From the NCBI GenBank assembly GCA_026008535.1, contig BRKX01000003.1, positions 25,720,001 through 25,784,000 on the forward strand: a DNA stretch of 64,000 bases. Reading direction: 5' to 3'. Source of the DNA: Perilla frutescens. Its lineage: Eukaryota > Streptophyta > Magnoliopsida > Lamiales > Lamiaceae. The translations under genes and the position numbers were made by a program. The notes beneath the pieces were generated by a model. That model was not told the DNA's origin and did not search any database. It saw nothing but the letters and a program-made list of their open reading frames with translations. Of this stretch, positions 1-9,767 are shown piece after piece. Positions within the stretch are counted from its first letter, which is position 1, and each line of letters opens with the position of its first letter.

Positions 1-727
1 ATGATCCTTATCTGCTAAAAAATTAAAACTACTGATAAAGAGAAAAAAAAAAGAAATACAACAGAGCAGATACAAACTGATAAAAGAGTGAAAAATAGCA
101 GAATCATATAAGGTTCACAGGGATATTCAAAGTTCTAGCTCAATTATTTTTAGATGTCGAAAAATATATATGATGTTAGATTTAATTAATTTTTAAGTAG
201 TTTCATATTAAAATTGATAAAAGTGTTAATTTGAAATAGATGTGAGAACACGTAAATAATTTTGGATATAAATGATGGTGTATCTTATGTTAATGGAGAA
301 TAGATATTGATTGTGTTAAGGTAACTGTAGTGATGCGATCCGAACCTGTATGAGGTTACAAGATGAAATCCCTCGACTCGAGCCTCACAACGCAGACGGA
401 CCGTTGATATGTAAAATCGATGACCCTATTGAGATTGAAGACAAGAATCTTAGAACAATAGTGTAGACGCCACAGACAGAGGTGATAGATCTGTTTGATA
501 AGTCCGAAAGTCGGGATTTGGACTCACAGTTCAAAGAAATTCTCACGCAGAGAAAATATCAAATTCAATAATATAAAAAATTGTCTAATGAAAATCCAGT
601 CAAATCTTTATATAAATATAAATATATTTGTGATTCAATTTAAAAAATTATTTTGTTTCCAAAAAATTAATAAATCCATTATTTTATTAAAAGAAAGCAA
701 AGTTAATTACATATTCAATAAACCTAG
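1..727. other. AT-rich flank, no gene recognised
   Basis: No coding exon or complete transposon is recognised here. The stretch from about 330 to 530 is less AT-rich and contains a run of short open frames that read like the leader of an old retroelement, but no protein motif supports this. The open frame that enters from about 495 is meaningful only from about 728 on, where CER3-like residues begin. Confidence 0.4.
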
Positions 728-1175
728 CTCTTCATGTTGCAATTTCGGAGCCCCTTTCTGCAGCTTGCACAGATGCTTTCATGGATCCAGAGATTATCTT
801 TTCACTCGTTATCATTTGCTTTATCATTCATCTTCTGTCACACAGCCATTAACAGGTCAAATTAATTAATTAAGATTAATATATATATATATATAATTTT
901 AAGTCAAGGACATATATTCATTCATGATCCTAACTACTTAATTTGGTTGCAGCTCAAAAAAATGCATCATTTTTTAAACATCTTTTGCTGACTATTGTGG
1001 TAGCAGTTCCAATAATTGGTTCATTTGTGATCAGCCATGGATCAATAAGCTTGATCTATGGCTACATTTTGTTATTCGATTTACTCAGATGTTTAGGCCA
1101 TTCCAATGTGGAGATCATTCCTCATCAGATATTTGATGCATCTCCTTTCCTCAGATATCTACTCTACACTCCAAC
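728..1175 (+). pseudogene. CER3/WAX2-like fragment (two damaged exons)
   Basis: Two exon-like blocks resemble the fatty-acid-hydroxylase-like half of the plant cuticular-wax protein CER3/WAX2/YRE, which works with CER1 in very-long-chain alkane synthesis at the endoplasmic reticulum. Block one (about 728-855) reads LHRCFHGSRDYLFTRYH and HSSSVTQPLTG and ends at a GT donor (856). Block two (953-1175) follows an AG acceptor and reads GSISLIYGYILLFDLLRCLG, then HSNVEIIPHQIFDASPFLRY, and ends at a GTAAGT donor. Block one is frameshifted: AISEPL lies in a different frame from LHRCFHG. The next family block, with the YHSLHH histidine motif, is absent before the LTR element at 1594. No start, no C-terminal half and no neighbouring wax gene are seen, so this is a gene relic. 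The assignment rests on remembered family motifs. Confidence 0.65.
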
Positions 1176-1593
1176 GTAAGTTTTAATTAATTATATATAT
1201 ATATCATCTTAATTTATAATTACTAGAGCTTAATTTTGATTAATTAGTTAGATTAATTAGAAAGTGCATTCTCAGATCAGCTCGTATTGGTTCCTTGCAA
1301 TGTGGGGGTAAGTGAGTCTAAGTACTTGGACATACTTCTACATTATAGTTGTTTACTTTCCATTGATTGTGTGAATTAATTCAATGCTAAATTCATATTG
1401 GAATTGTGGAGGATTTCAAAAAAAATTCCTTCACTCTTTATTGTATTTAGATGTCATATGTTGCTATTATTTGTTGATTTATGCAATGATATTTTTTATT
1501 TATGTTGCAGGAATGTTTTAAAATGTTGAACTTATTGAGAAACTAGAGATTACAGCTTGTTCATTACTTCTGCACCAAAGAACATGATGTTTA
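1176..1593. other. AT-rich spacer
   Basis: No exon, RNA gene or repeat terminus is recognised between the broken CER3-like fragment and the LTR element. The expected next CER3 exon is not present. Confidence 0.4.
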
Positions 1594-1957
1594 TGTTGTG
1601 TGCACGACTGAAAAGGCAGAGGAATGATTGATAATTAGGTTGTTGGGCCTCTTTTCTTTAATCGATTTAATTCCAAGAAGTGGTCCAATATTGTTATTAG
1701 TAAGGCCCAATGTTTTAGGGTTTATTTTATCACTTTTTAGGAAATCATATATAGGTACTATGTAATGTGATGCAGAGTAGAAGAAAAATATCAACTCTTC
1801 CTTCATTCTCTACTGAATTCCTTCCTCTATTTCTCTCTCTAAATCTCTCTAATTCCCCCATTTCTTATCTTCCAAAGTTGTTATCTTTACACTTGATTTC
1901 ATATCAGAAAAACATAAAAAAATACAAAATATGTCTGAAAATCTTGAGATCACAACA
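1594..1957 (+). repeat. 5' LTR of the HSP70-carrying element
   Basis: The repeat starts TGTTGTGTGCACG and ends CACAACA, directly followed by the primer-binding site. It matches the 3' copy closely but holds about 41 bp (around 1722-1765) that are missing from the 3' LTR. The exact 3' limit is uncertain by a few bases. Confidence 0.8.
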
Positions 1958-1959
1958 AT

Positions 1960-1973
1960 TGGTATCAAGAGCC
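1960..1973 (+). promoter_or_regulatory. Primer-binding site (tRNA-Met type)
   Basis: TGGTATCAAGAGCC differs by one inserted A from the TGGTATCAGAGCC used by other elements in this window. This is the usual plant initiator-tRNA-Met complement and fixes the 5' LTR boundary. Confidence 0.75.
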
Positions 1974-1988
1974 ACCTTTCCTCGGATA

Positions 1989-3790
1989 TGGCAGATGACG
2001 CTTTGCTTAAAAAGCTGCAAGAAAGTCAAGAGAGAATGTATCAAACATTGCAAATTGACATTATGAAGAGAGATGTAGCTGAAATGAAACTCCAAGATCA
2101 AATATCTGAAATCTACACAGGTATGAGCTCAAATCTCGAACGTCTTTCCAACATCTTGGCTGCTATCCAACTGCAGCTGATGGGTGACAGTAAGGGTAAT
2201 GAAATAACAGTAGAAGACTCGATACTTGGAGACCCACCATCAGGGTTTGGTTTTGGTAGTGAGATCAAAGGGAATGACAAGGATGATGATGATGATTATT
2301 TAGATAATATAGCTCTTATTGTAGAAGATGCAGGGAAGCCTACCATCGGCACCAACGCTGAGGGCCAGCGAGCCATGCCATCTGTGGTTACCCAAACTAA
2401 GAATGGCGATAGGTTGGTGGTCCAGATTGTGAAAAAACAGACAATTATCAATCATGAGAATACTTTTATCAATGATGACGATTCGAAGCTGGTTTCGTAT
2501 AATTTCGTAAAGGATAAAAATAGAAATGTCAAGCTTGAATGTCGCGCCATTGGAAAACAATTTGCAATTGAGGAAATATCAGCTCAAGTTTTAAGAAATC
2601 TTACGGATGATGTATCCAGGTTTTTGAATGACAAGGTTACTAGAGAAGTAGTTACAGTTCCTACATACTTCAATGATTATCAAAGGACTACAATAAAGGA
2701 CGCAGGTCATATTTCTTTCTTAGAGGTTCTCCGTATTATAAATGAACCCACTACTGCATTGTTGGTCTATGGTTTTAAAAAGAATAGTAATAAAACCATT
2801 CTGGTTGTTGACCTTGGAGGTGGCACTTTTGACGTTTCACTCATTGAGGTTGGTGATGGCGTGTTTGAGGCGCTTTTGACTTCTGGGGTAATTCATCTTG
2901 GTGGTGATGACCTTGTTAAGAGAATTGTTGATTGGCTTGCTACAAGTTTTAAGAATGATGAAATGATAGATCTCTTGAAGGAGAAACAAAACTTTTAGAG
3001 TTTGACAAAGACTGCAGAGGTAAACAAAATGAAACTTTCTTTTTTGACTCAAACTAATATTGGTTTATCCTTCATTACTGCCACTATAGATGGTCCTAAA
3101 CATATCATGACCACTCTCACGCGAGCTAAATTTGAGGAATTGTGCTCAGATTTGCTTGACAAGCTAAAAAACCCTCTCCAAAATTCATTAATGGATGTAA
3201 ATCTCTCATTCAGTAATTTAAATGAGGTGATTCTAGTGGGTGGTTCCACATGTATTCTAGTTGTCCAGCAGTTTGTTAAGAAATTGACTGGAAATGACCC
3301 AAATGTTATTGTCAATCCTGATGAAGTTATAGCTCTTGGAGCTGTTGTTGTTGTTGTTCAGGTTGGGGTTTTGGCAAGAGATGTTAGTAATATTGTGCTT
3401 CTAGATGTGACACCATTAGCTTTTGGGCTGGAGACACTCGGGAAAGTGATGACAAGGATTATTCCCAGAAATAATACTACATTGCCTGCTTTGAAATCGG
3501 AAGTTTTCTCGACAACTGTTGATGGTCAGATCAATGTGGAGATCAATGTCCTTCAAGGAGAAAGAGAGTTTATTAGGGACAACAGATCTGTAGGCAGTTT
3601 CCTCTTTGATAGAATTCCACCTGTTTCTTGTGTTGTTCCATAGATTGAGGTCAAGTTTGATATTGATGCAATTGGGATCCTCTCAATTACTGCTATAGAT
3701 AAGGGAATTGGGAAGAAGCAAGATATCACAATTAGTAGTGCTAACACATTTTCGAATGATAAGAATGACAATAATGGTGGTGGTAGTGAG
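1989..3790 (+). pseudogene. Gag-like start fused to plastid-type HSP70, with stops
   Basis: The frame opens at MADDALLKKLQ with a coiled-coil, gag-like segment of about 110 residues and an acidic run (GNDKDDDDDY). It then passes into HSP70 sequence at about 2318: GKPTIGTNAEGQRAMPSVV, AIGKQFAIEEISAQVLR, LEVLRIINEPTTALLVYGF, VVDLGGGTFDVSLIEVGDGV, HLGGDDLVKRIVDWLA. The HSP70 part continues past a stop (2996-2998) through TLTRAKFEELCSDLLDKL, EVILVGGST and DVTPLAFGLETLGKVMT, and past a second stop (3641-3643) into VKFDIDAIGILSITAIDKG. The wording is closest to plant stromal HSP70 (DnaK type). The first ATPase motif (IDLGTTNS) and a short block after ENTF are missing. There are no introns across about 1.4 kb, which suggests capture from spliced RNA. 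Degenerate residues and stops argue against chaperone function. Confidence 0.75.
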
Positions 3791-3793
3791 AGT

Positions 3794-4579
3794 GTGGATA
3801 AGGAAGTGCTAGAGCTTAGTATTGATATGCATGGAGATTTTAGTGCAACAAAATCCAATCTTGATCAATCAGATTCAGTCAACTCAGAGGAAACAACCAG
3901 GAGTAATGATTCATTAGCTGCCATATCTTCCGATTTTTATTTGGTGAACGAGAGCGACGATGCTATCAACTTTGGTGTGATCCTACAAGTAAATGAGGAG
4001 ATTTTGATGAATGACAAGCAACTAGAATTTGAAAAATCTGCCAACCAAGTCTCACCTAGAACAAAGCTAGAAGATTTTGGAGCAGATAATGCAATCTCTA
4101 TCGCAGCCATCCTTCTTTCCCAAGATGGGCTGAAGAACAGAAGAGTGAACCAGTTGGTGAAACATGGGCAGAGAAACAGGCAGAAACAATCTAAGGATTG
4201 GTTTGTTGTGAGGGTTAACACTGAGGATATCATTTTTCATCAGAAGGCATGTTCTACAGTGCAGGCTTTGGTTGATGAGCTTCAAAAAAAAGATAGGTCT
4301 GTTAACGGTAGGGACAATATTAAAGTCATCTCCAACTTTGCTGGGACACCTGAAATCATCAGGACAATGATTGTTTATGCTATTGACAAAGTTGGACATA
4401 GTGATGTTTTGCCCAGTGAGTCATCCTCCTATACCGCAATCAAGAATGAACTACAATCTAGGATTGCTCAACTTAAAAGAGAGTTTTCTGTGACCGATGT
4501 TGTGTATGACTATGAGAAACTTGCTGAAAGAATCACCAAGCCGTCTACATGGTATTATAACCCTCACAAGATCCTGTAG
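3794..4579 (+). pseudogene. Linker plus plastid-type Cpn60 (GroEL-like) fragment
   Basis: This 261-residue open frame begins in unassigned acidic sequence. From about residue 95 it resembles chloroplast chaperonin Cpn60: TVQALVDELQKKDRSVNGRD, then TPEIIRTMIVYAIDKVG, SESSSY, and RIAQLKREFSVTDVVYDYEK followed by LAERITK. In Cpn60 the SIESSSS block and the ELQ-RIAQLKKEL block are far apart, so an internal segment has been deleted here. The residues are heavily substituted and the family's conserved glycine-rich surroundings are lost. It follows the HSP70 piece directly inside the same LTR element, giving two plastid chaperone fragments in tandem. Identity is from remembered motifs; the first 95 residues are unassigned. 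Confidence 0.55.
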
Positions 4580-4639
4580 AGAATAGAAGAAGTGGCATCC
4601 AAATTAGAAGATGTTGTGTATGACTATGATGTTTTATGT

Positions 4640-4890
4640 CTCACTTCTAAAGAACAAAATTGGTTCAGATATAACTCCATTCCCCGAGTTACCTGAGATA
4701 TCACTGGAGGGAACCTTCGCATTCTCACAGGCTGTAATTTCGGAATAATGTACTATACTCCGAGGCAATGAACCACTAGAGCAAACATTGGCACAGTGGG
4801 AACTGGAACGTTTGGATCTTTGTTCTTGGAAGGATATTACGTATCTAAAGAGAACATTCCAAACCTTTACCTTTGATCCTTGAGGACAAG
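4640..4890 (+). pseudogene. Remnant of integrase C-terminus / chromodomain
   Basis: Conceptual translation across several stops gives LPELPEISLEGTFAFSQAVI, then EPLEQTLAQWELERLD and SWKDITYLKRTFQTFTF. This follows the pattern at the end of plant chromovirus integrases, where a linker of PELPE type leads to a VQWxG..xxxxTWE..xxLxxxFP chromodomain tail. It lies immediately upstream of the 3' LTR, where such a tail is expected, and identifies the parent lineage of the element. Confidence 0.55.
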
Positions 4891-4912
4891 GATCTTTCGA
4901 TAGGGAAAGAAA

Positions 4913-5235
4913 TGTCGTGTGCACGGCTAAAAAGGCAGAGAAATGATTGATAATCGGGTTGTTGGGCCTCTTTTCGTTAATCGATTTAATTCCAAGAAGT
5001 GACCCAATATTGTTATTAGTAAGGCCCAATATTTTAGGGTTAATGCAATGCAGAGTAGAATAAAAATATCAACTCTTCCTTCATTCTCTACTGAATTCCT
5101 TCCTCTGTTTCTCTCTCTAATTCTCTCTAATTCCCCCATTTCTTATCTTCCAAAGTTGTTATCTTTACACTTGATTTCATATTAGAAAAACATAAAAAAA
5201 TACAAAATATGTTTGAAAATCTTGAGATCACAACA
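4913..5235 (+). repeat. 3' LTR of the HSP70-carrying element
   Basis: It begins TGTCGTGTGCACGG and ends CACAACA. It is collinear with 1594-1957 except for an internal deletion of about 41 bp and scattered substitutions. The preceding purine-rich GATAGGGAAAGAAA serves as the polypurine tract. Confidence 0.8.
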
Positions 5236-5454
5236 ATTTATTACTTTTTTATTTAAATATTGGTACTTGGATAAATTATTCTTATTATGTACTTATTTTA
5301 GGATTTTATTGAACTAGTGTTGAATTTTGTTTTGCATTTCAATATTGATACTTGGATAATGTCTTGTTATTATAATGACTTTACGTTTGGTGTTTAATTT
5401 GAAATATTATTTAGATTATTTATAATTTAAAATTTTGTTTTTATTTTTAATTAA
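5236..5454. other. AT-rich spacer
   Basis: No coding content is seen. A short phrase of the type AATATTGRTACTTGGATAA occurs twice (about 5257 and 5340), a minor local duplication. Confidence 0.35.
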
Positions 5455-5934
5455 TAAATTATGCGCAAGAGTAATATATACAAAAGTGTTATCTAAATAA
5501 GAGAATACATAATAGTTCGATACAAAAGCATTATCTAAATAAGAGAATACATAACGGCTCGATACAAAAGCGTTATCTAAATGAGAGAATACATAATGAT
5601 TTAAAATTAAATCGTTATCTAATTGAGAGAATACGTAACGGTTTAACAAAATAAGCGTTATCTATGTTAGGAAATATGTAACGGTTACTGAATGAGTGTA
5701 ATCTATGGTATAGAATACACTACGATTTTTTAAAAAAACCGTTACGAAAGATCATAATACACAACGCTTTATGAAGATTTTGTAACGGTTAAAAACCGTT
5801 ATGTAAAGTAAGTATACATAACGGTTATCACCGTTATCTATTGTAGGTAGAATAGATAACACCACTATATATAACGGTCTGGAAATGACATACATAAGTA
5901 ATAACCGTTATGTATGTGCATTTTTTTAGTAGTG
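5455..5934. mobile_element. CACTA-type transposon end with subterminal repeats
   Basis: The right edge reads TTTTTTTAGTAGTG, which on the minus strand is CACTACTAAAAAAA, the typical terminus of plant CACTA (En/Spm) transposons. The adjoining roughly 480 bp carries many copies of a short motif, ATAACGG or its complement CCGTTAT, in both orientations, plus a repeated phrase around GTTATCTAAATAAGAGAATAC (period about 50-60 bp) at 5485-5640. Dense subterminal repeats of this kind are where CACTA transposase binds. No matching left terminus is found, so only one end is present or the other end has decayed. Confidence 0.65.
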
Positions 5935-6929
5935 CCTTTTAATAATTAAAGTATGAAAGTATAAGTTTGTATTAATTTTATGTTTCAAGCTTCCCTTAAT
6001 AAGCTTATACACGAGCTAAGGAGTCGAGTAATACAGTAATGCTCAAGCTTGAGAACAAAAAATTTCGAGCTGAAAATTGGATCTACATTGGATCTCACCC
6101 GAATCGCCATATATCCTCATGATGATAGAATAGCTTTGGTTTCAAACTCTGATTCGAACACCAAGTGTAATGCAAATTAACAGCAAGTTTAGCTGTAAAC
6201 ATGTAACTATGGGCTATTGCATTCAGACTTTAGCTCATATATACTTAATTTGGACCACCATGTTTTCACACTTTTAGACAAATGTTGCATATGCAAGCTG
6301 GAAATTAAAGAAGAAAATTATGGTAAGCAGAGTTCGAAGTCAAACAATTGGAGATAAATATATATGTATGGTGCATGTTTTGCTTAACATATATACTATT
6401 CATTCCATTTGTTCTTGATATATATTTTTTTTGAATTAGTCGTCATTTAAATTATAAAAAAAAAAAACGAGGAGAAGAAGAAAGAGAGAACAATTACGTT
6501 GATATAAAAATGAGAAGAAATAAATTTTTGGAGGGCATATATATATGATCTTTTGGTCTTTAATTTCAAAAATTGATATCTCGTGGAGTACTTGTGGTGT
6601 ATTGTATTTTGATCTACATCCTCCGAAATAAAAAAAGAACAATAATAATATGTCATATCACATATGCATTATCAACAATGTCAACGCCAAAAATTCTGAC
6701 CTGCCATCAACGTGACTTAATTTGAATGCCAAGGAATTCCAAAGCTGGACCAATTAAATTTCTAATTGGAATTCAAATACTTGTATACTTCATAATATCA
6801 TGATTACTGCAATTATATCACTTCAGAATTTAAATTGGAGGTTCAATGCAAACAAAGTATCTACGTTCCACATGTGGAATGCCGTACTATATTTGTTACA
6901 AATTTCAAAGTTCAAGTATTAGATTGTAA
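5935..6929. other. AT-rich intergenic DNA
   Basis: No gene, RNA or transposon end is recognised. There are only short chance open frames and mononucleotide runs (for example around 6457-6468). Confidence 0.4.
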
Positions 6930-6938
6930 TTAATTATA

Positions 6939-7360
6939 GGGTGAAATTCAAAAGTAGCCAATTTTAGAATACCAACTTCTTTTCTAGCCAAGAATTCTAA
7001 AATCTTTTTTTCTAACCAAATATAAGGTTAAATGACCAGTATGCCCTTATATGATTTTCTTTTCTATTTATCTTAATATGCCACTTTCATAATCAAACGG
7101 AAATAGTCCATTACGACCATAACAGGCCCATCATGCTTCCGTAAATCAAATACATAATACTATAAACCGGATTCATACCTTTTTTACCGGAATGCTGCCG
7201 GGTATTTTCGCCGGGATTTTACGGCCTTGCCAACCACACGATCGCAACCTATGGTTTCCAGCGACGAACTCCTTCAGCAACACACAGCGCAACCCACGTT
7301 CGTTTCCTACACGGGGTGTAGAGTAATTTTCTGGTATATAGTATATATATGTGATGAACA
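6939..7360. repeat. Left arm of the TIR element
   Basis: It begins GGGTGAAATTC after the TTAATTATA duplication. The first 100 bp pair with the right arm; the rest is non-coding sequence that runs up to the inferred viral boundary near 7360. Confidence 0.5.
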
Positions 7361-7380
7361 CAAGGGATGAGCAAAAGCCT

Positions 7381-7640
7381 GGATTTTATTTAGGAATAAT
7401 AAAACATTTATTATATTAAGTAAATCTCCTTTTGGGAGGAGACCAACTCGTTTAGCTACTCATAGTAGCTGGGCTCGCAACTCTCATACAACACTCAAAC
7501 TATTATCACTATTACAATTTTTTGAAAGAAAGCTAAGAGAGAATGATCGATGCCTTATGCTTCTTCCAGTTTCTCGTTTTATAGAAGAGGGATCCTTCTA
7601 TTTCACCAACTCCATTATTTAGCTCTGCAATTCACGTGAG
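7381..7640 (-). promoter_or_regulatory. Pararetroviral promoter, TATA box and leader start
   Basis: A TATAAAA box (minus strand, 7577-7583) lies downstream of the transactivator ORF, in the position of the pregenomic (35S-type) promoter of caulimovirids. Upstream on the minus strand (7640-7780) is a region with repeated CCACC/CCCAC/CCACT phrases. A/T-rich AATAAA-like signals lie at about 7390-7415. Leader sequence continues to the inferred end near 7360. Promoter strength cannot be judged from sequence alone. Confidence 0.5.
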
Positions 7641-7925
7641 TGGCCCTTTCTGCCGACACTTCTTTTTGAATTAGTGGTCGGGCCCGGTTCCCTTTATCCT
7701 CAAGTGAAAGTGGTTGTGGGTGGAGGTACCCACAATGAATGGCACCATGTGCCTCTTGTGTTGGACCACTCAGCCTTTGTCGTTTGGTGCTAGTGGCCTC
7801 TTCTTTTGGGTTACATGATCTGTAATCACATGTCTCCACCTTTCCTTGTCGGGAAACTACTTTTTTGGTAGGGCTCTTGGCATCCTTGCTTTCGGCATTG
7901 GATGTTTATCTTCCCCAGCTCGCTT

Positions 7926-9164
7926 TCATTCCATCCTTGGACGGAACCCTTTTCCGAACTCTGGCTCCTTCTGGTTCTGGCAATCCGAGCATACTCGATT
8001 ATCCCATTGTCCAAAATGAGCCATGTTGCAGTACTTGCGATGGGTTTCTTTGCCCATAGCAAGCTTGTTCTCCCATATCAAGGACATTTTCTTCTCGAAC
8101 AGATCCTCAGCAAATCTTGTTGTTCTCCCTGTCATGGTATTTAACAGGAATGACCCATTCGCAGAATTGTGGAAAAACTTGAATGGGAACTTGACTTTGT
8201 CCATCTCAGTGAGACAGACCCATAATCCCCATGCTCGCCTAGTCAATATTTGATCTTCTGTAATGGAGGCGATTAGTGGGATTTCTTCAGATGAGGTTCT
8301 AATATCACCCCATTTCCTGGAATCTGGCCTTTGAAGCCTTATGTAGTGAAAGGCCTCATGATTTCCTTTTCCTGTTGGTTCCGGAGCAGCACTGATGAAG
8401 TATAGCTCAAGAACATCTCCTCGGCTAAGCAAATCATTGTTAGCCCAGGACTCTTGCACAGCTTCCTGTATCCACTTTGGCAGACACTTGATTTCTGGGA
8501 AGCCTGGTGACATGGTCTGAATTGAAGCTAATGCCCCAAAATCATACCATTGCTTGACTTCGTGTGGATTGGTTCCTGGTAACATCCACACCCTTGGGTA
8601 CTTTCCAGAGATATCAACCTTTATTTTAGACGGATTAATTCCCTGTCTAGTATAGAGCTTCTCCCAGTTAGCTTGATAAACCTGCCAAGGTGAAGCTTCA
8701 GACTTGTTAGTATTAATCTTAGAGGTACCCGTCATGGGTCTAAGATTAATCTCTCCCTCTTGAACCCCAGAGGTGCTGGGTTGACTTGATGGTTCAGAGT
8801 GTGATCCCTGACCCTCAATTTTCTCTTGGGCCTGTGTTTCTTTAGAAATCACCGGCTTAGAGCTCGTGTTAGGGGTATTTGAATCCCCTACTTCCGTTTT
8901 ACAGGTCGGTACTGCTAACTCTCCTTTCATCAATGGTAAGTTGATGGCCCGGATGAGGGGTTCATGCATAGCTGACCAGAGTTGCCCCTGAGTCTTTACA
9001 CATGCTCGTATTCTCTCGTTGACCTTGTTCTGGTCTGCTTGTTGCATTCTTCCTGCTTGTTCAGCATGAAGAACCAGCTCGTTCCATTCACGCTGAAGCA
9101 ACTCCATGTTTTCAGTGAAGTGCCTCTGCGCAATCATGATGGCATCGACCTCAATCGCTTCCAT
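7926..9164 (-). CDS. Transactivator/viroplasmin-like protein of the endogenous virus
   Basis: This 412-residue open frame is the last ORF before the viral promoter, which is the place of the caulimovirid inclusion-body/translation-transactivator gene. In caulimovirids that protein forms virus factories and allows reinitiation on polycistronic RNA. The N-terminus is helical and charged; residues about 75-150 are low-complexity (Ser/Thr/Gln-rich); the central part carries DFGALASIQTMSPGFPEIKC followed by LPKWIQEAV, a layout like the central TAV region. The C-terminal third has a Cys/His-containing stretch (HRKYCNMAHFG, CSDCQ). It starts where the RNase H region ends (9165) and has no internal stop, unlike the rest of the virus. 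It could still be truncated at the C-terminus. Confidence 0.55.
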   Translation of the reverse strand: MEAIEVDAIMIAQRHFTENMELLQREWNELVLHAEQAGRMQQADQNKVNERIRACVKTQGQLWSAMHEPLIRAINLPLMKGELAVPTCKTEVGDSNTPNTSSKPVISKETQAQEKIEGQGSHSEPSSQPSTSGVQEGEINLRPMTGTSKINTNKSEASPWQVYQANWEKLYTRQGINPSKIKVDISGKYPRVWMLPGTNPHEVKQWYDFGALASIQTMSPGFPEIKCLPKWIQEAVQESWANNDLLSRGDVLELYFISAAPEPTGKGNHEAFHYIRLQRPDSRKWGDIRTSSEEIPLIASITEDQILTRRAWGLWVCLTEMDKVKFPFKFFHNSANGSFLLNTMTGRTTRFAEDLFEKKMSLIWENKLAMGKETHRKYCNMAHFGQWDNRVCSDCQNQKEPEFGKGFRPRME

Positions 9165-9767
9165 CTCTTGTTAGGAAATCTGCAAGAATATTTTCATGAG
9201 ATTTTATCACAATAATGTCAAATAAGTAATATTGACATTCAGCTTGCCATCTTATTAGTCTAGCTTTCTCAGGTTTAGATTCAATTTTATTTTTCAAGAA
9301 AGCTTTAACTTGTGTGTTATCAACTTTTAGAGTAAACTTCTTTGCTAAGAGAAACAGAGGCCATTTTTAAATGCCTTCCGAACTGCAAAGAACTCCTTTT
9401 CATTGATATGCCATCGAATGGGCTCGCTATCCGAAAAGAGACCACTGCAATATCTACAGGGCTCCTCTCTGTTGGGTGTGATCTTTGTAAGTACGGCTGC
9501 CTACCAATGATCACTTGCATCTGTATAGAGGATCAATTCATCCTCATCTTGTGGTATAGCCAGTTTTGGGAGATTTTTGCATATCTCCTTTAGCTTCCTG
9601 ATTCCTTGTTGATGTTCGTTTGTCCATATAAACGGGGTATCCTTCTTTAGAAGGTTACTGAACACCTTCCTGTGTTTTGCAAGATTTTTTATAAAGATTC
9701 CTGCAAAATTGACAACTCCCAGAAAACTCTGCAGTTGCTTCTTTTCTTTAAGGACATCAGAGAACTT
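9165..9767 (-). pseudogene. Frameshifted RNase H region of the endogenous virus
   Basis: Between the RT frame and the transactivator ORF, translation in shifting frames gives RNase H-like words, including a TDAS-type start and an HINEK-type motif typical of pararetroviral RNase H. At least two frameshifts and stops interrupt the domain. It is the direct continuation of the RT at 9768-10496. Confidence 0.5.

Larger units (their letters stand above)
1594..5235 (+). mobile_element. Non-autonomous LTR element carrying HSP70 and Cpn60 sequence
   Basis: The element has two LTR-like direct repeats (1594-1957 and 4913-5235), a tRNA-Met-type primer-binding site (TGGTATCAAGAGCC at 1960), a purine-rich tract just before the 3' LTR, and a near-perfect 5-bp target repeat (GTTTA before, ATTTA after). 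The 2955-bp interior has no reverse transcriptase or protease. In order it holds a gag-like coiled-coil start, a plastid-type HSP70 copy without introns, a plastid-type Cpn60 piece, and the decayed end of a chromodomain-type integrase. The remaining parent sequence points to a Ty3/gypsy chromovirus that lost pol and gained host transcripts, as in the transduplication known for maize Bs1. It could only have moved with enzymes supplied by another element. Confidence 0.8.

Noticed and set aside
5485..5940. CRISPR-like array of short repeats
   Set aside because: Repeats are irregular, in both orientations and adjacent to a CACTA terminus; the DNA is eukaryotic.
7615..8062. Open frames overlapping the viral promoter and the end of the transactivator gene
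   Set aside because: They are in other frames of the viral sequence, have no protein motif and overlap the TATA region upstream sequence.
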